Assembly (NCBI GenBank): GCA_025266875.1
Contig: JALLLT010000022.1
Location: 620,001 to 684,000, forward strand
DNA: 64,000 nt
Reading direction: 5' to 3'
From: Fennellomyces sp. T-0311
Lineage: Eukaryota > Mucoromycota > Mucoromycetes > Mucorales > Lichtheimiaceae
In this document: positions 11,002-22,290 of the stretch, piece by piece
Layout: every line of letters begins with the position of its first letter
Position numbering within the stretch: position 1 is the stretch's first letter
Program-made: the position numbers and the translations under genes
The notes under the pieces: model-generated
What the model was told of the DNA's origin: nothing
Seen by the model: only the letters and a program-made list of their open reading frames with translations
Databases searched by the model: none

Positions 11002-13048
11002 ATGACCGACGTGTATAATCCTAACAATGAATCATTGCACTACCAGATCGGATTCATGGGATCATTGCCCTCAGATGTCATTCCCATTATATTTTCATAC
11101 CTGACTCGACAAGATTGCATTATTTGTATGGAAGTGTGCCGTGCTTGGTATCAACTGGTTCCGCAATACTCGCAAAAGCTTTGGGAAACCATCGAAATGA
11201 CGTCGTTCGACGTAGGCGTAGTCAACAGGTGTCTCGAACAATGTGTCGGTGATCATGTCAAGAATGTTATCTTTGCCAGCTTTGATAAAGAAGAGCACCT
11301 TCATTCTATGATGCAAAAAGTCCTTGATTGGGGATGTACCAAGATCAAGTCGCTAGGTATATAGGTGATGCTGCATCTGCCTGTTCTTGTTCCTAACCAT
11401 TCAATTATCAGAATTCGTGAACTGCAAGACAGTGGATCAGGATACCTTTTTGGTATTATTGAGAAAGCTGGCAACTCAGTTAACACGGATCAGAATGATG
11501 AGGCACGGCTCCAACGTTGCATTCCTGTATGTGTTCCACGCGTGTCCGCATCTTACCGATTTTACCTTTCAGATTGATGCACGCGGCTCCGCGTATACCG
11601 AGCATGGCGCATATGATACCGAGCCTGTGGTAGTCCGGATACCACCTCCTCCACTGGATTTCTCGACACGTATTACGCACTTGTGTCTGGATATCATGAT
11701 GGACAAGCGATTGCGTTTGGAGCCGATCCTGAGACGATGTCCTGAACTGTTATCCTTTATCGGTGCAAGCTGGAGTGCGCGACCACTGCATTTTACCCCC
11801 GATTACAATGATATTTCGGTGAACCTGAGCACGCTGTTTTCGTGGTGTCCGAAAATCACTTTTCTCGAGAGTAATTGCAGTTACAACTACCATGATGATC
11901 TCCAAGATGTGTATCCTTGCGTGGAAGGCAGTATGCGCCATTTCAGTGTATGTGAAGACTATGGACAAGATCAACTTGCTGTGTATCTTACAAGACACCA
12001 AGGAACGCTGGAATATGTTTCGTTGTGGAGGTACAATCGCACTTTTGAAGGCCTGAACTGGTCGCCGGTCTTTCGCTCGCTTCAGTTCACACATATTCAG
12101 ACCTTGATTTGCAAAGATATCTTGTTTGATGCCGTCTCAGTTGTTGCTATGCTCAACCATTCCCCTGCCCTGGAAACGTTTGTTCTGGAAGGCGCACCGT
12201 TGACTTTCAGTTCATTCGCAATTCATTCACTTTCCACGATGCAAAAGTTGCGGTCACTAAAGTGTTTCCGAATTGAATTGGATGATGAACTTTCGTTACT
12301 GACGTTCCTGGCACGGCTTCCTGCATTGGAAAAACTGGTGATGATCTCTCCGTTTATACCTGTCAGAATACCACAAGATCTTGTCTATCCGAAACAGTTG
12401 AAATATGTGGAAATGTCGCCGGTAGCATGGAAGGTGGATGCAGGGAATGCAGATGTGGAAAAAGCCGTCGCACGGCTATTTCAGTGTTTGATGGGTGGTT
12501 CAAAAATCGAGGAGATACGGTTGTACGGAGTGCCAAGACTGGGATCCAAGGTGCTACTAGTCGTAGCAAATATACCGACATTGAAAACTTTGGCAATGCA
12601 GCTGGACGAAACACTCGAGCCACTTCAAGAGTGTGAAAATGCGTATCAGTCGGCCTTGTTGCTTCGCAATACTTTGATAGAGCGATTGACGCTTCAGTCT
12701 ATCCGCGAGCTTCCGTTTATGGTGTTGGACAAGTTGAGCGATTTACCGCGTCTGACATATCTTAATGTGACACGACCACGGCACCCGCATATGCCGTGTA
12801 CGCGGATTCATGCAGAGGGTTTAATCGAAATGCTGCGCAAGAGCAAGAGTCTGGAGAAGGTATGCTTTAGTGCTTGCAGCATTGAAGAGGAGTACGAAGA
12901 ATCTTTGAACTATGAGGAGCTCGTTCAACGTGTCCGGAGTGTGCCTGGGTTCGTGGTGAGATCGGGTTATGAAACGCACGAAGCTATTGCGCCTTACCGT
13001 CTAGTGTTATGTGAACTTACGATTAATAGGCGTAGACAGAGAGTTTAG
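11002..13048 (+). CDS. F-box protein with leucine-rich-repeat-like C-terminal domain
   Basis: Two exons (11002-11356, 11412-13048; 55-nt intron) give 663 residues. The start at 11002 is chosen because the F-box lies soon after it; the in-frame codons back to 10801 look non-coding. The F-box is LPSDVIPIIFSYLTRQDCIICMEVCRAWYQL (residues about 18-48), the Skp1-binding motif of SCF ubiquitin ligases. The rest is a long array of irregular LRR-like units (LPALEKLVMIS, PTLKTLAMQLDE, LPRLTYLNVTRPR, KSLEKVCFSAC). It is probably a substrate adaptor of an SCF complex. Such F-box/LRR genes form large families in Mucorales, so no one-to-one orthologue or substrate can be named. Confidence 0.85.
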
Positions 13049-13747
13049 CCGATAACTCTGACTACACTTTTATTGTATATGTATCATTTCTTTTTTTGGG
13101 ATGTAATTCACCGATTCTTTTTGAAAAAAATGGTCCGATGCAGTGCTTTTTTTCCTGACATATCTGCATGTTTATCGCCATGGCGGCAGGTTTGTCGTCA
13201 TGACAGCGTACCGATGGCAACCGGCGGCGGAGTGGAGGATGCAGATCTTATAAAGGAAGATCGGAAACAAGGATGCGCTCTTTTATCCGTTGTAACCAAG
13301 ATGGGTCGCTCTGTGAATCCGGATAAACTTGGCATTTCGCGCCGAAAAGAGAAACGGATATTTTTCTACAAATTTCTGCTCGGTGGCAAGCCGAATTGCC
13401 AAGAAACCAAGGCTCGTTTGTGTTCTGCACAGTGCGAGAATTACATGTGATGATGGCAAAATTTAGCGAGCGGGTAGGGCACACGTGTGTGAGAGTTTCA
13501 GGACCAATTATCCAGCAATTGCTATGATTCAATAAACATAAATTGCCAAAGGAAGAAACGCATCACCCAACTGAACCCAACAAGCGTTAAAGTAAGGTTT
13601 ACAGGGCCTTGTACCACTTTCTGCCAGCAGCGCCGAGGTTACCTATTCGAACGGCACAATATTTCAGCCGATTTGGATGCCAAATTTTTCAAAAGGGGTC
13701 CGTTTCTCTTTGTTTTCTCCCCTTCTTCTCTTCTTTGCTTCGCAACA
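13049..13747. other. Intergenic region, probable promoter of the ELO gene
   Basis: About 700 bp between tandem genes. An open frame at 13073-13450 has no recognisable domain. The last 70 bp before the elongase ATG are pyrimidine-rich (CTTCTTCTCTTCTTTGC), as is common just upstream of fungal starts. Confidence 0.4.
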
Positions 13748-14834
13748 ATGTCCGCCGTCCAGTTCAGCATCGACAGGCCCTTTGGTGTTTACCTCTATGA
13801 CTACTTTGACCAGGCGTATAAGGCGGTCATGGGCAAGTCCGCCACCGAATTCGCCTTTGTAGAGGGAGAGACGCCTTTCTCGACCATTCCTGAAGGTAAT
13901 TGCTTACTCTGCGCGAGCACCTACTGGCAAAAGTGAGTACTCAACAAGCACACGTGTCTAGTCGTGGTGGGCTGCTTGACCTACTTTATGGTGATCTTTG
14001 GTGGCCAATTGCTGTTGCGCGATGCCTTGCCCTTCCATCCCAAGGCCATCTTTCAGCTGCACAACTTGCTGCTGACCTTGGTGTCCGGCGCGATCTTGCT
14101 GCTGCTGATCGAACAGCTGGTGCCGCAATTGGCCCGTCATGGCTTGTACTGGACTATTTGCTCTGCTGATGCATGGACTGAGAAGCACGAGCTGTTGTAC
14201 TATCTCAACTACCTGGTCAAGTACTGGGAATTGATCGACACAGTGTTCTTGGTGATGAAGAAGAAGAAATTGGGTATGGTGGAACATTGGATTGGATGGA
14301 TTTGGAGGGTTACTGACGGGAACGAGTAGAATTCTTGCACGTTTTCCATCACAGCATGACGATGATTCTTTGCTACACTCAGCTCGTTGGTCGTACCACC
14401 GTGGTAAGCATTAGCTAAAGAGGACGAGGGAGAGGTCGGTTTATTAAATCCGTCGCTAGTCTTGGGTTCCCATCACCCTGAATTTGACCGTGCACGTCCT
14501 GATGTACTACTACTACTTCCGCACCGCTTCGGGCGCCAAGATCTGGTGGAAGAAGTATTTGACGACCATGCAGATTATCCAGTTCGTGATCGATTTGGTG
14601 GTGATCTACAGCTGCACCTACACATTCTACGCAGACAAGTATGCACCCCACTTGCCCAACTTTGGCACGTGCTCCGGTGGTGAAGGTGCTGCCTGGTTCG
14701 GCTGTGCATTGTTGAGCTCTTACCTGTTCTTGTTCATCAACTTCTACCGCATGACCTACAAGGCTGGTGCCAACAAGAAGAAGGCTGTGGTTGCTGCTGC
14801 CAATGGTACCGTCAAGAAGAGTAAGAAGATCTAG
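13748..14834 (+). CDS. Very-long-chain fatty acid elongase, ELO family (3-ketoacyl-CoA synthase)
   Basis: Four exons (13748-13895, 13962-14273, 14330-14403, 14460-14834) total 909 nt, 302 residues. It is an ER multi-pass enzyme that condenses malonyl-CoA with acyl-CoA. The family signature is complete: KYWELIDTVFLVMKKKK, then the histidine box EFLHVFHH (split across the exon 2/3 junction), then VHVLMYYYYF and the last transmembrane block. The C-terminus is lysine-rich (KKSKKI), consistent with ER retrieval. It belongs to the GNS1/SUR4 group; whether it makes saturated, mono- or polyunsaturated chains cannot be told from sequence alone. The gene is convergent with the POF1-type gene, 197 bp apart. 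Confidence 0.92.
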
Positions 14835-14939
14835 AATAACCTCGGGGATTTTTATTATTTGTGTTGTGTTTTTTTTCTCGTTTTTCTTTTTTGATCCACC
14901 CTTCATCGCACTGTAAACACGCATTTCATCCCTCTCCCC

Positions 14940-14972
14940 CTATGATACACACACGCACACACACACACACCT
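14940..14972. repeat. AC microsatellite in ELO/POF1 spacer
   Basis: Imperfect (AC)n tract in the 3' region of the elongase gene. Confidence 0.8.
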
Positions 14973-15031
14973 CCAAAACCATTATATTACTCTACACGCA
15001 TGCTATTTAATAAAAAATGAACCTGATTTAT

Positions 15032-15742
15032 CTAGACATACAATCCTTGCGCCCGTATATATTCCGCCACTTGGTCGTCCACAGCCATTTCAAGCTTATC
15101 GTGCTCCAGCGATCTCGCCAGCGTACTTGAAAGCGCTGCTATTTCGGGGTCCCCCAATCGAATACGCTCGATATTGTACTGGTGATTCTGTTTCCAGAAC
15201 GTATCCATATCGCCATAACCATCACGATCGATGCAGATCAGCTTGCAGTTGTGAAAAAAGGGCGCAAGGGCCTCATGCACGGGTTTCTCGGGATAGTACA
15301 CAGGGTCCAATAATCGAATCACGGTATCGTAGCCGACGATAAAATGAAACTTGGTGGTGGGCCATTCTCTCGCTAATGCCTCTGCCTTGTCAATGAACCG
15401 CCCATGCGGTGTAACCCCGACCGACGTTGGGAAAGTTTGTTTCTTGGCAATCAGGGTCATCATGGCAACGCGTTGCGATGCACTTGCGCCCACCAGTGTC
15501 TTGTCAACATTCTTGGTTGTAAATAGCAGCAAACATGCGTCAAATGTATTTGGTGTGAAATGATTCATGGCGGCATGAACCAGGGCCATGTGTGCCCGTG
15601 TTGGCGGATTGAATGATGCATCGAGAACCAATAGGTTTTGTGGAGACGCGGGCCACTGTTCGTGTTGATACTCACTTTAGAAAAATAAAAACGCTTTTAA
15701 TTTCGAAAGTTTGATATTTTTTTTCTAGGAAGTTTACATCAT
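15032..15742 (-). CDS. POF1-like nicotinamide/nicotinate-nucleotide adenylyltransferase family protein
   Basis: Main exon 15032-15674 (minus) carries the nucleotidyltransferase core: LDASFNPPTRAHM (the GxFxPxxxxH-type ATP-binding motif), KFHFIVGYDTVIRLLDPVYY, and LSSTLARSL (ISSTxxR motif). The coding frame continues upstream of the first internal start as YQHEQWPASPQNLLVLDASF. A 5-nt first exon at 15738-15742 (ATG AT) with a 63-nt intron gives 648 nt, 215 residues, starting MIEYQHEQW; this first exon is an inference. Length and motifs fit the fungal Pof1 group (NMN adenylyltransferase-related ATPases) rather than the longer NMA1/2 enzymes. The physiological substrate is uncertain. Confidence 0.78.
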
Positions 15743-15879
15743 GGTTCATGGAAGACCTGCACGATTATATTAGAAAGGAAGAAAAAAGGTGAACAAGATT
15801 TTTTTCCCTTGATAGAAAAAAAAATGGATGAGATGAGAGAGGGTTTGTGTTGGTGTGAGGTGGGGATATATATAAGCTC

Positions 15880-18796
15880 TTATACACGATGATCATTCAA
15901 ATTCTGCTGCGAATGGGTATCGCTGCTTGTGCTTCCGACGCTTTGTCGATGGTTAAACATGTGGGAGAAACCACCGGTGTTGCTTCGGGCCACGCTTCCA
16001 TTCTTCTCTGATGGAAACAGAGGACCAGTGGGACCACCCGGTGTGGGGGGTGCATTCTTGGTGGCATCGTCAAGCGAACGGAAGATTTCATCATCGACAT
16101 AGTAGGCCTTGAACAACAATTCAAGAATCTGCAGGCGCTCCTCGACACGCGAAACACGCTGGCCTTCGCTTTCATAACCAAGATCAGCCATGTTGTTCAT
16201 CGAGAAACGAGGATGCAGCGGGTGCACAAGCGGAATGGAGGAGTCAGTTGTCTTAAAGTTGGTCTGGAGGCCACGAAGCAATGAACGCTTCATGTCACCC
16301 ACCGACCAGCGGTGCACGACGCCCCAAGGTGAGCGAGGACGGAAACCAAACAACCAGGTCTGAGCGGCAACCAGCAAACCAAAGATACCACCGATGAAAC
16401 CAAGAGCGTTCATCAAGGTGTACATCTTGACTTCACGGTCAATCAGGTTAGCAAACTTGTTGGGGTAGATGGCAATAAAGCCAACATCGGCATGAGTTGC
16501 GACGTAGTTGGGGTTAGGAGCCTCAGCACGGAAGTTGGTATCTACTTCCGGAGTCGAGTTTGTGATGGGGGCGAAACCGACATAGTTCCATCCGACAGAC
16601 TGGAGGTATCGGTGATCGATCAAATCGTAGCTCATAGCATTGTACGTGTAGGGTTCCAAATCGTAAATGTTGGTAGCCTGGATGTCGTTGCGTTCGTTGT
16701 TTTGCCATGTCAGCACGTCAAAGTCGGACATGATGACGGGGATGTCGTCGTTGATGTTGTACACCTTGACGTTGGGATCCATTTGCTTGGGGTAGACGGA
16801 AACGTGCACGCGAGCAAACGAGGCGGTCTGGTCACCGAACATGGTGAACAACAAACGTGAACCGTTGTTTTGGCCAGATGTAGAGGTCATCTTGAACGAC
16901 TCGTCGCCGCGGAAAAGGAAGCAGTTAACGCTGCCCAAGTTGGAGGCAAAAGTGGGAGTGAAGATGCTCATGTTCAATGGCTGGACATAGTCCGAACATG
17001 AGTAGCCAGTATCGGTCTGGCATACAACACCAGGGTTGCGTGGATCAGCACCGGGATATGTGGGATAACCATCGAAGCAGAATCGGACATCTAATAAGTG
17101 TTCAGTTTGAGGATACGTTCTGGGCCGAGAACACAAAAGTTACCTGGCACATCAACCTCCGCTTGGGCTTCCTCAATTCTTTGTGTAACATTGGGGCTAT
17201 TAACTGCCTGGCGGATCACAAACACCAAGAAAGCTGCGAACAAGAGAATCAGGAACACCTGGGAAACAATACGAGTGGTTTCGGCCCAGACAGGTTCACC
17301 AGTACTATTTTTTCATATATTAGCTTTTTTTCTGAAATATAGATACTAATTTATCCGAACTTACCGAGGCTTCCAAATATCGTTATGAATGCGAACGGCC
17401 AACCAGCGGATGTACGATTGGAATCGCCACAACAAGAAGAGAATGATGGCAACCAAGACAACAGCAGCAATAGTAACACCGGCAATGAGACCAGCAGAGA
17501 CACCAGAGCCAGAATTGTCTTCATCATCTTCAAACGATTGTAACCACTTGGAGTCCGAAATGCTGAACACATTGATATCGTTGTAGTACGTGTTCAAGGC
17601 AGCACCAAATGCGACAGTCAAGTGTTTGCCATCCAACATGGCGGCAGCAGCATACGAACGACGCGAAGGAGGAATGCCATCAACCTGAGGCACTTCCCAG
17701 GTCCAGGTTTTGGTATCAAGGATAGCTACTGCGTTAAGATACATACGTTCGCGCTGCATGGCACCATTGTCACCTGATTTTTTTTGTTAGTTTGTTTTGA
17801 TTTTTCTTTGATTCTACTACTGTTTATTTACCTCCAAAGATAACGATCTTATCGTCGGCAGCTACACAAAAAAAAAGTGTGAATGATTCGCGGAGTAGCT
17901 TTTTTTAAAGAAAAAACTATAGACACTTACTGACGACGGCGTTATGAGCTGATCGGGTCGAGGGGAAGCTACCAGAGGCCTTGATAGGCTGAACGGCCCA
18001 TTGGTTGTTTGTGGTATCAAAGACGTAGACTTCTTCCATGGAGGCCAGTGCCATGCCGCCTTGGGTTTGCGACAGTTGGACGCCGCCAATCACAACGAGC
18101 TTGCCGTTACTAAATTGGGTCGGGGAGCACAGGGATCAATAATTTTTTATATAACACGTGGACCTGTTATTTTAGGAAAGCGTACCTCAACAGCGAAGCA
18201 GTGTGGCCGTATCGTGGCACACCCGGGTTAGGAAGAGCGGTGAATTCCATGGTATCGGTTTTCAAGGAATAAAAGTCGCCAAAGATAGCAGTGTTATTAA
18301 GCGCACCGCCATAGATATAAACAGTCGTAGCGTTATCGTAAGTGGCCGAGAACAGTTGACGGTTGAGGGGGAAGCCAGCGGTCGTATTTCCTGCGTTGGT
18401 CCCGGCACCGTTCCAGTCGTGCGTCTCAAAGTTGTACGAGTACATTTGAAGGGGAATTTGTTGGTTGGCTGTCGTGTTGGCAACACCACCCAGCAACAAC
18501 ATAGTGCTGCCAGTGTTGGAAACCATTGCCTGGCCGTACAAGGCGCCGGGTGGTGGGTTGTTCTGTGGAAGCTCCTGCCATGTGTAAGAGTTTGATGTCT
18601 GCGTCAACTGGTACAAGTTGTTCGTGTATGTCGTCGTAGCATTTTCACCACCAAAGATGATCAGAGAGTCGCCGCGCGTCGCAAAAGCACTACCACCCTG
18701 GAAAGGCAATGTGCTCATGAAATTTGGAACGTAAAAGTACGCCTGCGTCAGCGTGGCCGACAGCAGGCCAAGCAGAAGAAAGGTGACTGTATTCAT
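15880..18796 (-). CDS. Secreted kelch-repeat protein fused to a three-helix membrane domain
   Basis: Six exons on the minus strand (18186-18796, 17931-18109, 17832-17861, 17365-17773, 17144-17304, 15880-17090) sum to 2601 nt, 866 residues, with consistent phases; exon 3 is only 30 nt. Residues 1-19 are a signal peptide (MNTVTFLLLGLLSATLTQA). Residues about 30-380 form a kelch beta-propeller (blades end in LIIFGGE, MLLLGGV, VYIYGGA, KLVVIGGV, KIVIFGGD, LTVAFGAA) rich in N-glycosylation sites. A Gly/Ser linker leads to helix 1 (SAGLIAGVTIAAVVLVAIILFLLW) and helix 2 (VFLILLFAAFLVFVIRQAV). Next comes a second folded domain of about 270 residues and helix 3 (TLMNALGFIGGIFGLLVAAQTWLFGF). The tail is cytoplasmic with a coiled segment and is Ser/Pro-rich. 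The architecture recurs in Mucoromycota to my knowledge; molecular function is unknown. Confidence 0.85.
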
Positions 18797-21700
18797 GAGC
18801 TAGCTGGTTAACTCAAGAAAAAAAAAGAGAGAAAATGAAAGGAAGTGGGTGAAAAGAGAGGGAGTTCAGGGAGGGATCGATGGCCGAGTAAAGGGGGTGA
18901 AAAAAAAAAAAAGAAAGAAAGAGGAGGAAGCAAATAGATTCCTTGTGTACACGCCAAAAAAAAAGGAGGTGCACAAAAAAGGTGGAGATCGAAAATAAAA
19001 AGACCTTCAACATTGACAAAGTACTTTTTTTAAACATACGCGGTCGAATAGAATCATTAGAAACGGAGGATATGTCGAGTTCTCGACTTGCGGCCATGTA
19101 CTTTGTGCATTTCCTAACAAAAGAGGTTCTGAGTTACTTTTGATTCCCGAGTCGTGTACTTCATTAAAAGTGCCCAATCAGCGCCTTATTCCCACCGACC
19201 GCCCCGCCCACTCGCTCTATTTTTACCACAGCCTTTGCATCCCTTTAAGAAAAATGCTTCATTATTTGATCTGCATTTATTGTCCATATCCACCTGCGTT
19301 TTTCTCGTGTCGATACGAAAGGTTTAGCTGACTTGCATCATGATAGCGGGAAAATGTAAAGTATTCATACACAATGTACTACCATCGGGATCTCCAAGTG
19401 CGTCCCGGCCACCATTTCCTCCCCCGTGCGCATCTAATACAAGACACACATGAAAAAAGCGATGGCGACTAAAATAAGGGCCTCGAGTAATTATCAAGCG
19501 GACCCAGGGCCCCGTTGTTTCCGATGCGCACTAAAAGCAGTGTATCTCCCAAAGCGTTATACCATACATGGTTTACATTCATTTGTAATGGTATCCAACC
19601 CGGGTGCCTTAAAAAATGGCTTAAACTTGGCAGGCTCGTTCTTCCTTACCATCTTGCTTAGCTTCAATGGCAATCGTCATGTTCAAAAGTCGCCATTACA
19701 AAATGCGTTTGACATTGCGCGCGCGCGCACGTCGGCTGTTTGGGTTGTTCTAGCTTTCAAATCGTTAGTGTCGCTAAAAATATTCCATTTTGTGCAACTT
19801 TCAAACAATGGTCGCGAAAAAAAAAAAGATAGTCGCGACGGTCGCCTACGAAACTGGAAAAACTTGACGACAACTTGTTGTTGCGACTAACTTGCTGCTA
19901 TAGATACCTGTTTTGATCGTGTATGACAAGAATTCTCCCGTTTCCAATGTGTATAAGCCGGAAATGGGTAAAAGTTGAAAGCCTTATTTTTTGACTACGA
20001 TGGATGAAAATAACCGCTTCTTGGTTGTTCGGCTAAAACCACTAGGCAGTGTCAGAAAAGACCCGCACACAAAAGTAGATAAATATACCACTTTAGTAAT
20101 AGACTACTTGACGGAGGGAGGGGTAATATGCTCCCCTTAATTTCTTGTCATACCCATCTACGAAAAAATTAGGTGCGACATACTGTTATAAAGTGCCTTT
20201 CAACGTGTTGGATACCTATTTTCTTTTACTTTGGTAACCTTGCACCTTTTATTGTTTCGTTTCTTGCATCATGTACTCATTTGATTGTACACAGTCCCCG
20301 CTGTTGGGAAATCACTAAAATATAACTATTGCCCTGAATGATACGTATTACCCTTTTTCGTTCCGGGAAACGGGTTGCCCTGATAAAGTGCGGTAGAAAA
20401 ACTGCATTTCATTTATAATTGGGCAAGTTGATGACGGTATTGTGCAGCTTTATTCATTTAGTTCATTTATTGCATTAAACTCGATATGTAGGTTCATTTT
20501 CTTTATCCAACTCCCTATAGAATTAGTTGTTTATCCAAATCATGCTTTTATATTCACGACGATAACCGTACGAATCTGCGCTTGCAACTCAAGATAATGG
20601 TGGGCAAAATATCAAATCTTTGTAAATAAGCAAAAGTAAACTTAGCCTTTGTTGTGCTCTGTGATTTTCGAGTGAAGCCACGCTGCTGATTGTAGATGGG
20701 ATATGTCTATACGTACACACGTGTACGATGGAGCGTTTGTCTTTCGCATCAAGGTATTTTTCACAGCAACGCTGATGGTAGCCGATATGTAGCTATAATA
20801 CCGGTAGATACATATTTCTATGTCAGTACGTAGAAAGGCTGATATTGTGCCCGTAGCCAAGTCTTCTAACTTGTTCTATCTATAGATAGTTTTGTTGGAC
20901 AGGCAATGCAAATCAGCATTAGGCTTTGGATTCTATTTCTGCATAGACACTGGCATGCTGGATGAGTTCCTAACTAGGTTAGTGAGACGATCGTTATTGT
21001 CCAGGTAAACTTTAGCTCGCTGCCTAAAGGCTCGAACATTATGTAACTAAATGATCGACTGATTCATGCGTAACACAAGGGCCAGCCATGCAAGCTCAAA
21101 TAGTTTGTCTGTGGGTTTGATGGGAAGGAGATAAATCACATTTCAAATCATAGGTAACCTGATTTTGTTACACTTTACCATTGACATTGCCTAACTAATC
21201 TCAATTTTTACGGATTCTGCAGGAAGCTGGCGATTGGAGATCGATTTGCCACCAGCGAAACATGACGTCTAGTACCTGTAAAGCGAGTTTGACGATCATC
21301 TTAGAAACAATGATGCCACGCATGAGTCAGGCGTTGTCGAGGTGCGCATCAGACAGCTTGGATTTAAATATAAGCCAACGACGTAGTCAATCGAACCGTG
21401 GAAGATCTGTGAGCACATTCTTTGAATACTGATAAGCTTAGGTCTACAGCCAGCTATTCGCTTTTTCTGTTTTTAATAAGGTCACTGATGAACATAGAGT
21501 GCGCAGTGCCTGTAAAGCACAAAAAGGGAGCGACAAATGTATAGACAGCGCGGAATGTTTCTCGAAAGAACAAAGCTTAGGCTGTGATCGTCGGCTGAAA
21601 AAAGAACTAGCAAAGTATGACGTCGTAACGTACGTACTTGTCAGATCATTGCGTTCAAACCGCGCGAAATCCGACGGGTGCTACCGTAAGCTAATGGAAT

Positions 21701-22290
21701 CTTCTGCGTTCATTTAATATATGCGAGCTATCGATTTCGATTGTAACGAAACAGATGGCAGTGCAGAAAGATCCAGAAGGCGACCCAGCGGCGGGACCCA
21801 ACGACGGGACCCAACGACGGGGAGCGGACGTTGCTCGAGATATTTCGAGGGGAAGCAGCAGCATCTCAAGCGGCACTGTGGAAAGCTTGGATTTCTGTCA
21901 CAATGGCTATTCTTATCTAGGCAGCGTGTGTAGCCAAGACGCTGCACATGGCTGCAAAGTGCGTATAAGTGTTGTCGCAGTGCGCTGAAACGCGGGCACG
22001 TCCCATCACCTGACGAGGCAACTCCGAAAGGGTTTCTGTTTTGGGCATAATCATTGTGCAGGCCGGATCGGCTCAAACATTCCATTTTCTTTTACGCTCT
22101 TTTCCTGCTGACCCTATTTTTTTTGTTGTTTGACATTTGCAAATTGCTGCGTGGAATCAGGTTTGTCTTGGTCGCTCTTCATTCGTTGCATCGCCGCATT
22201 GCTCATTTCAGCCGTCCATTCCTTCATTGTCGCCGCCATTCAGCCTCCCCCCCCTTCAAGCTTATATTGTCTCCGAAATAGTACTCTTCG
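18797..22290. other. 3.5-kb divergent gene-free region
   Basis: Lies between the divergent kelch and phosphodiesterase genes. It is A-rich near the kelch start, has homopurine tracts at 18820-18990, an alternating GC run near 19720 and a short tandem repeat (GGGACCCAACGAC-type) at 21795-21827. I found no exon series with conserved motifs on either strand. Confidence 0.45.
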
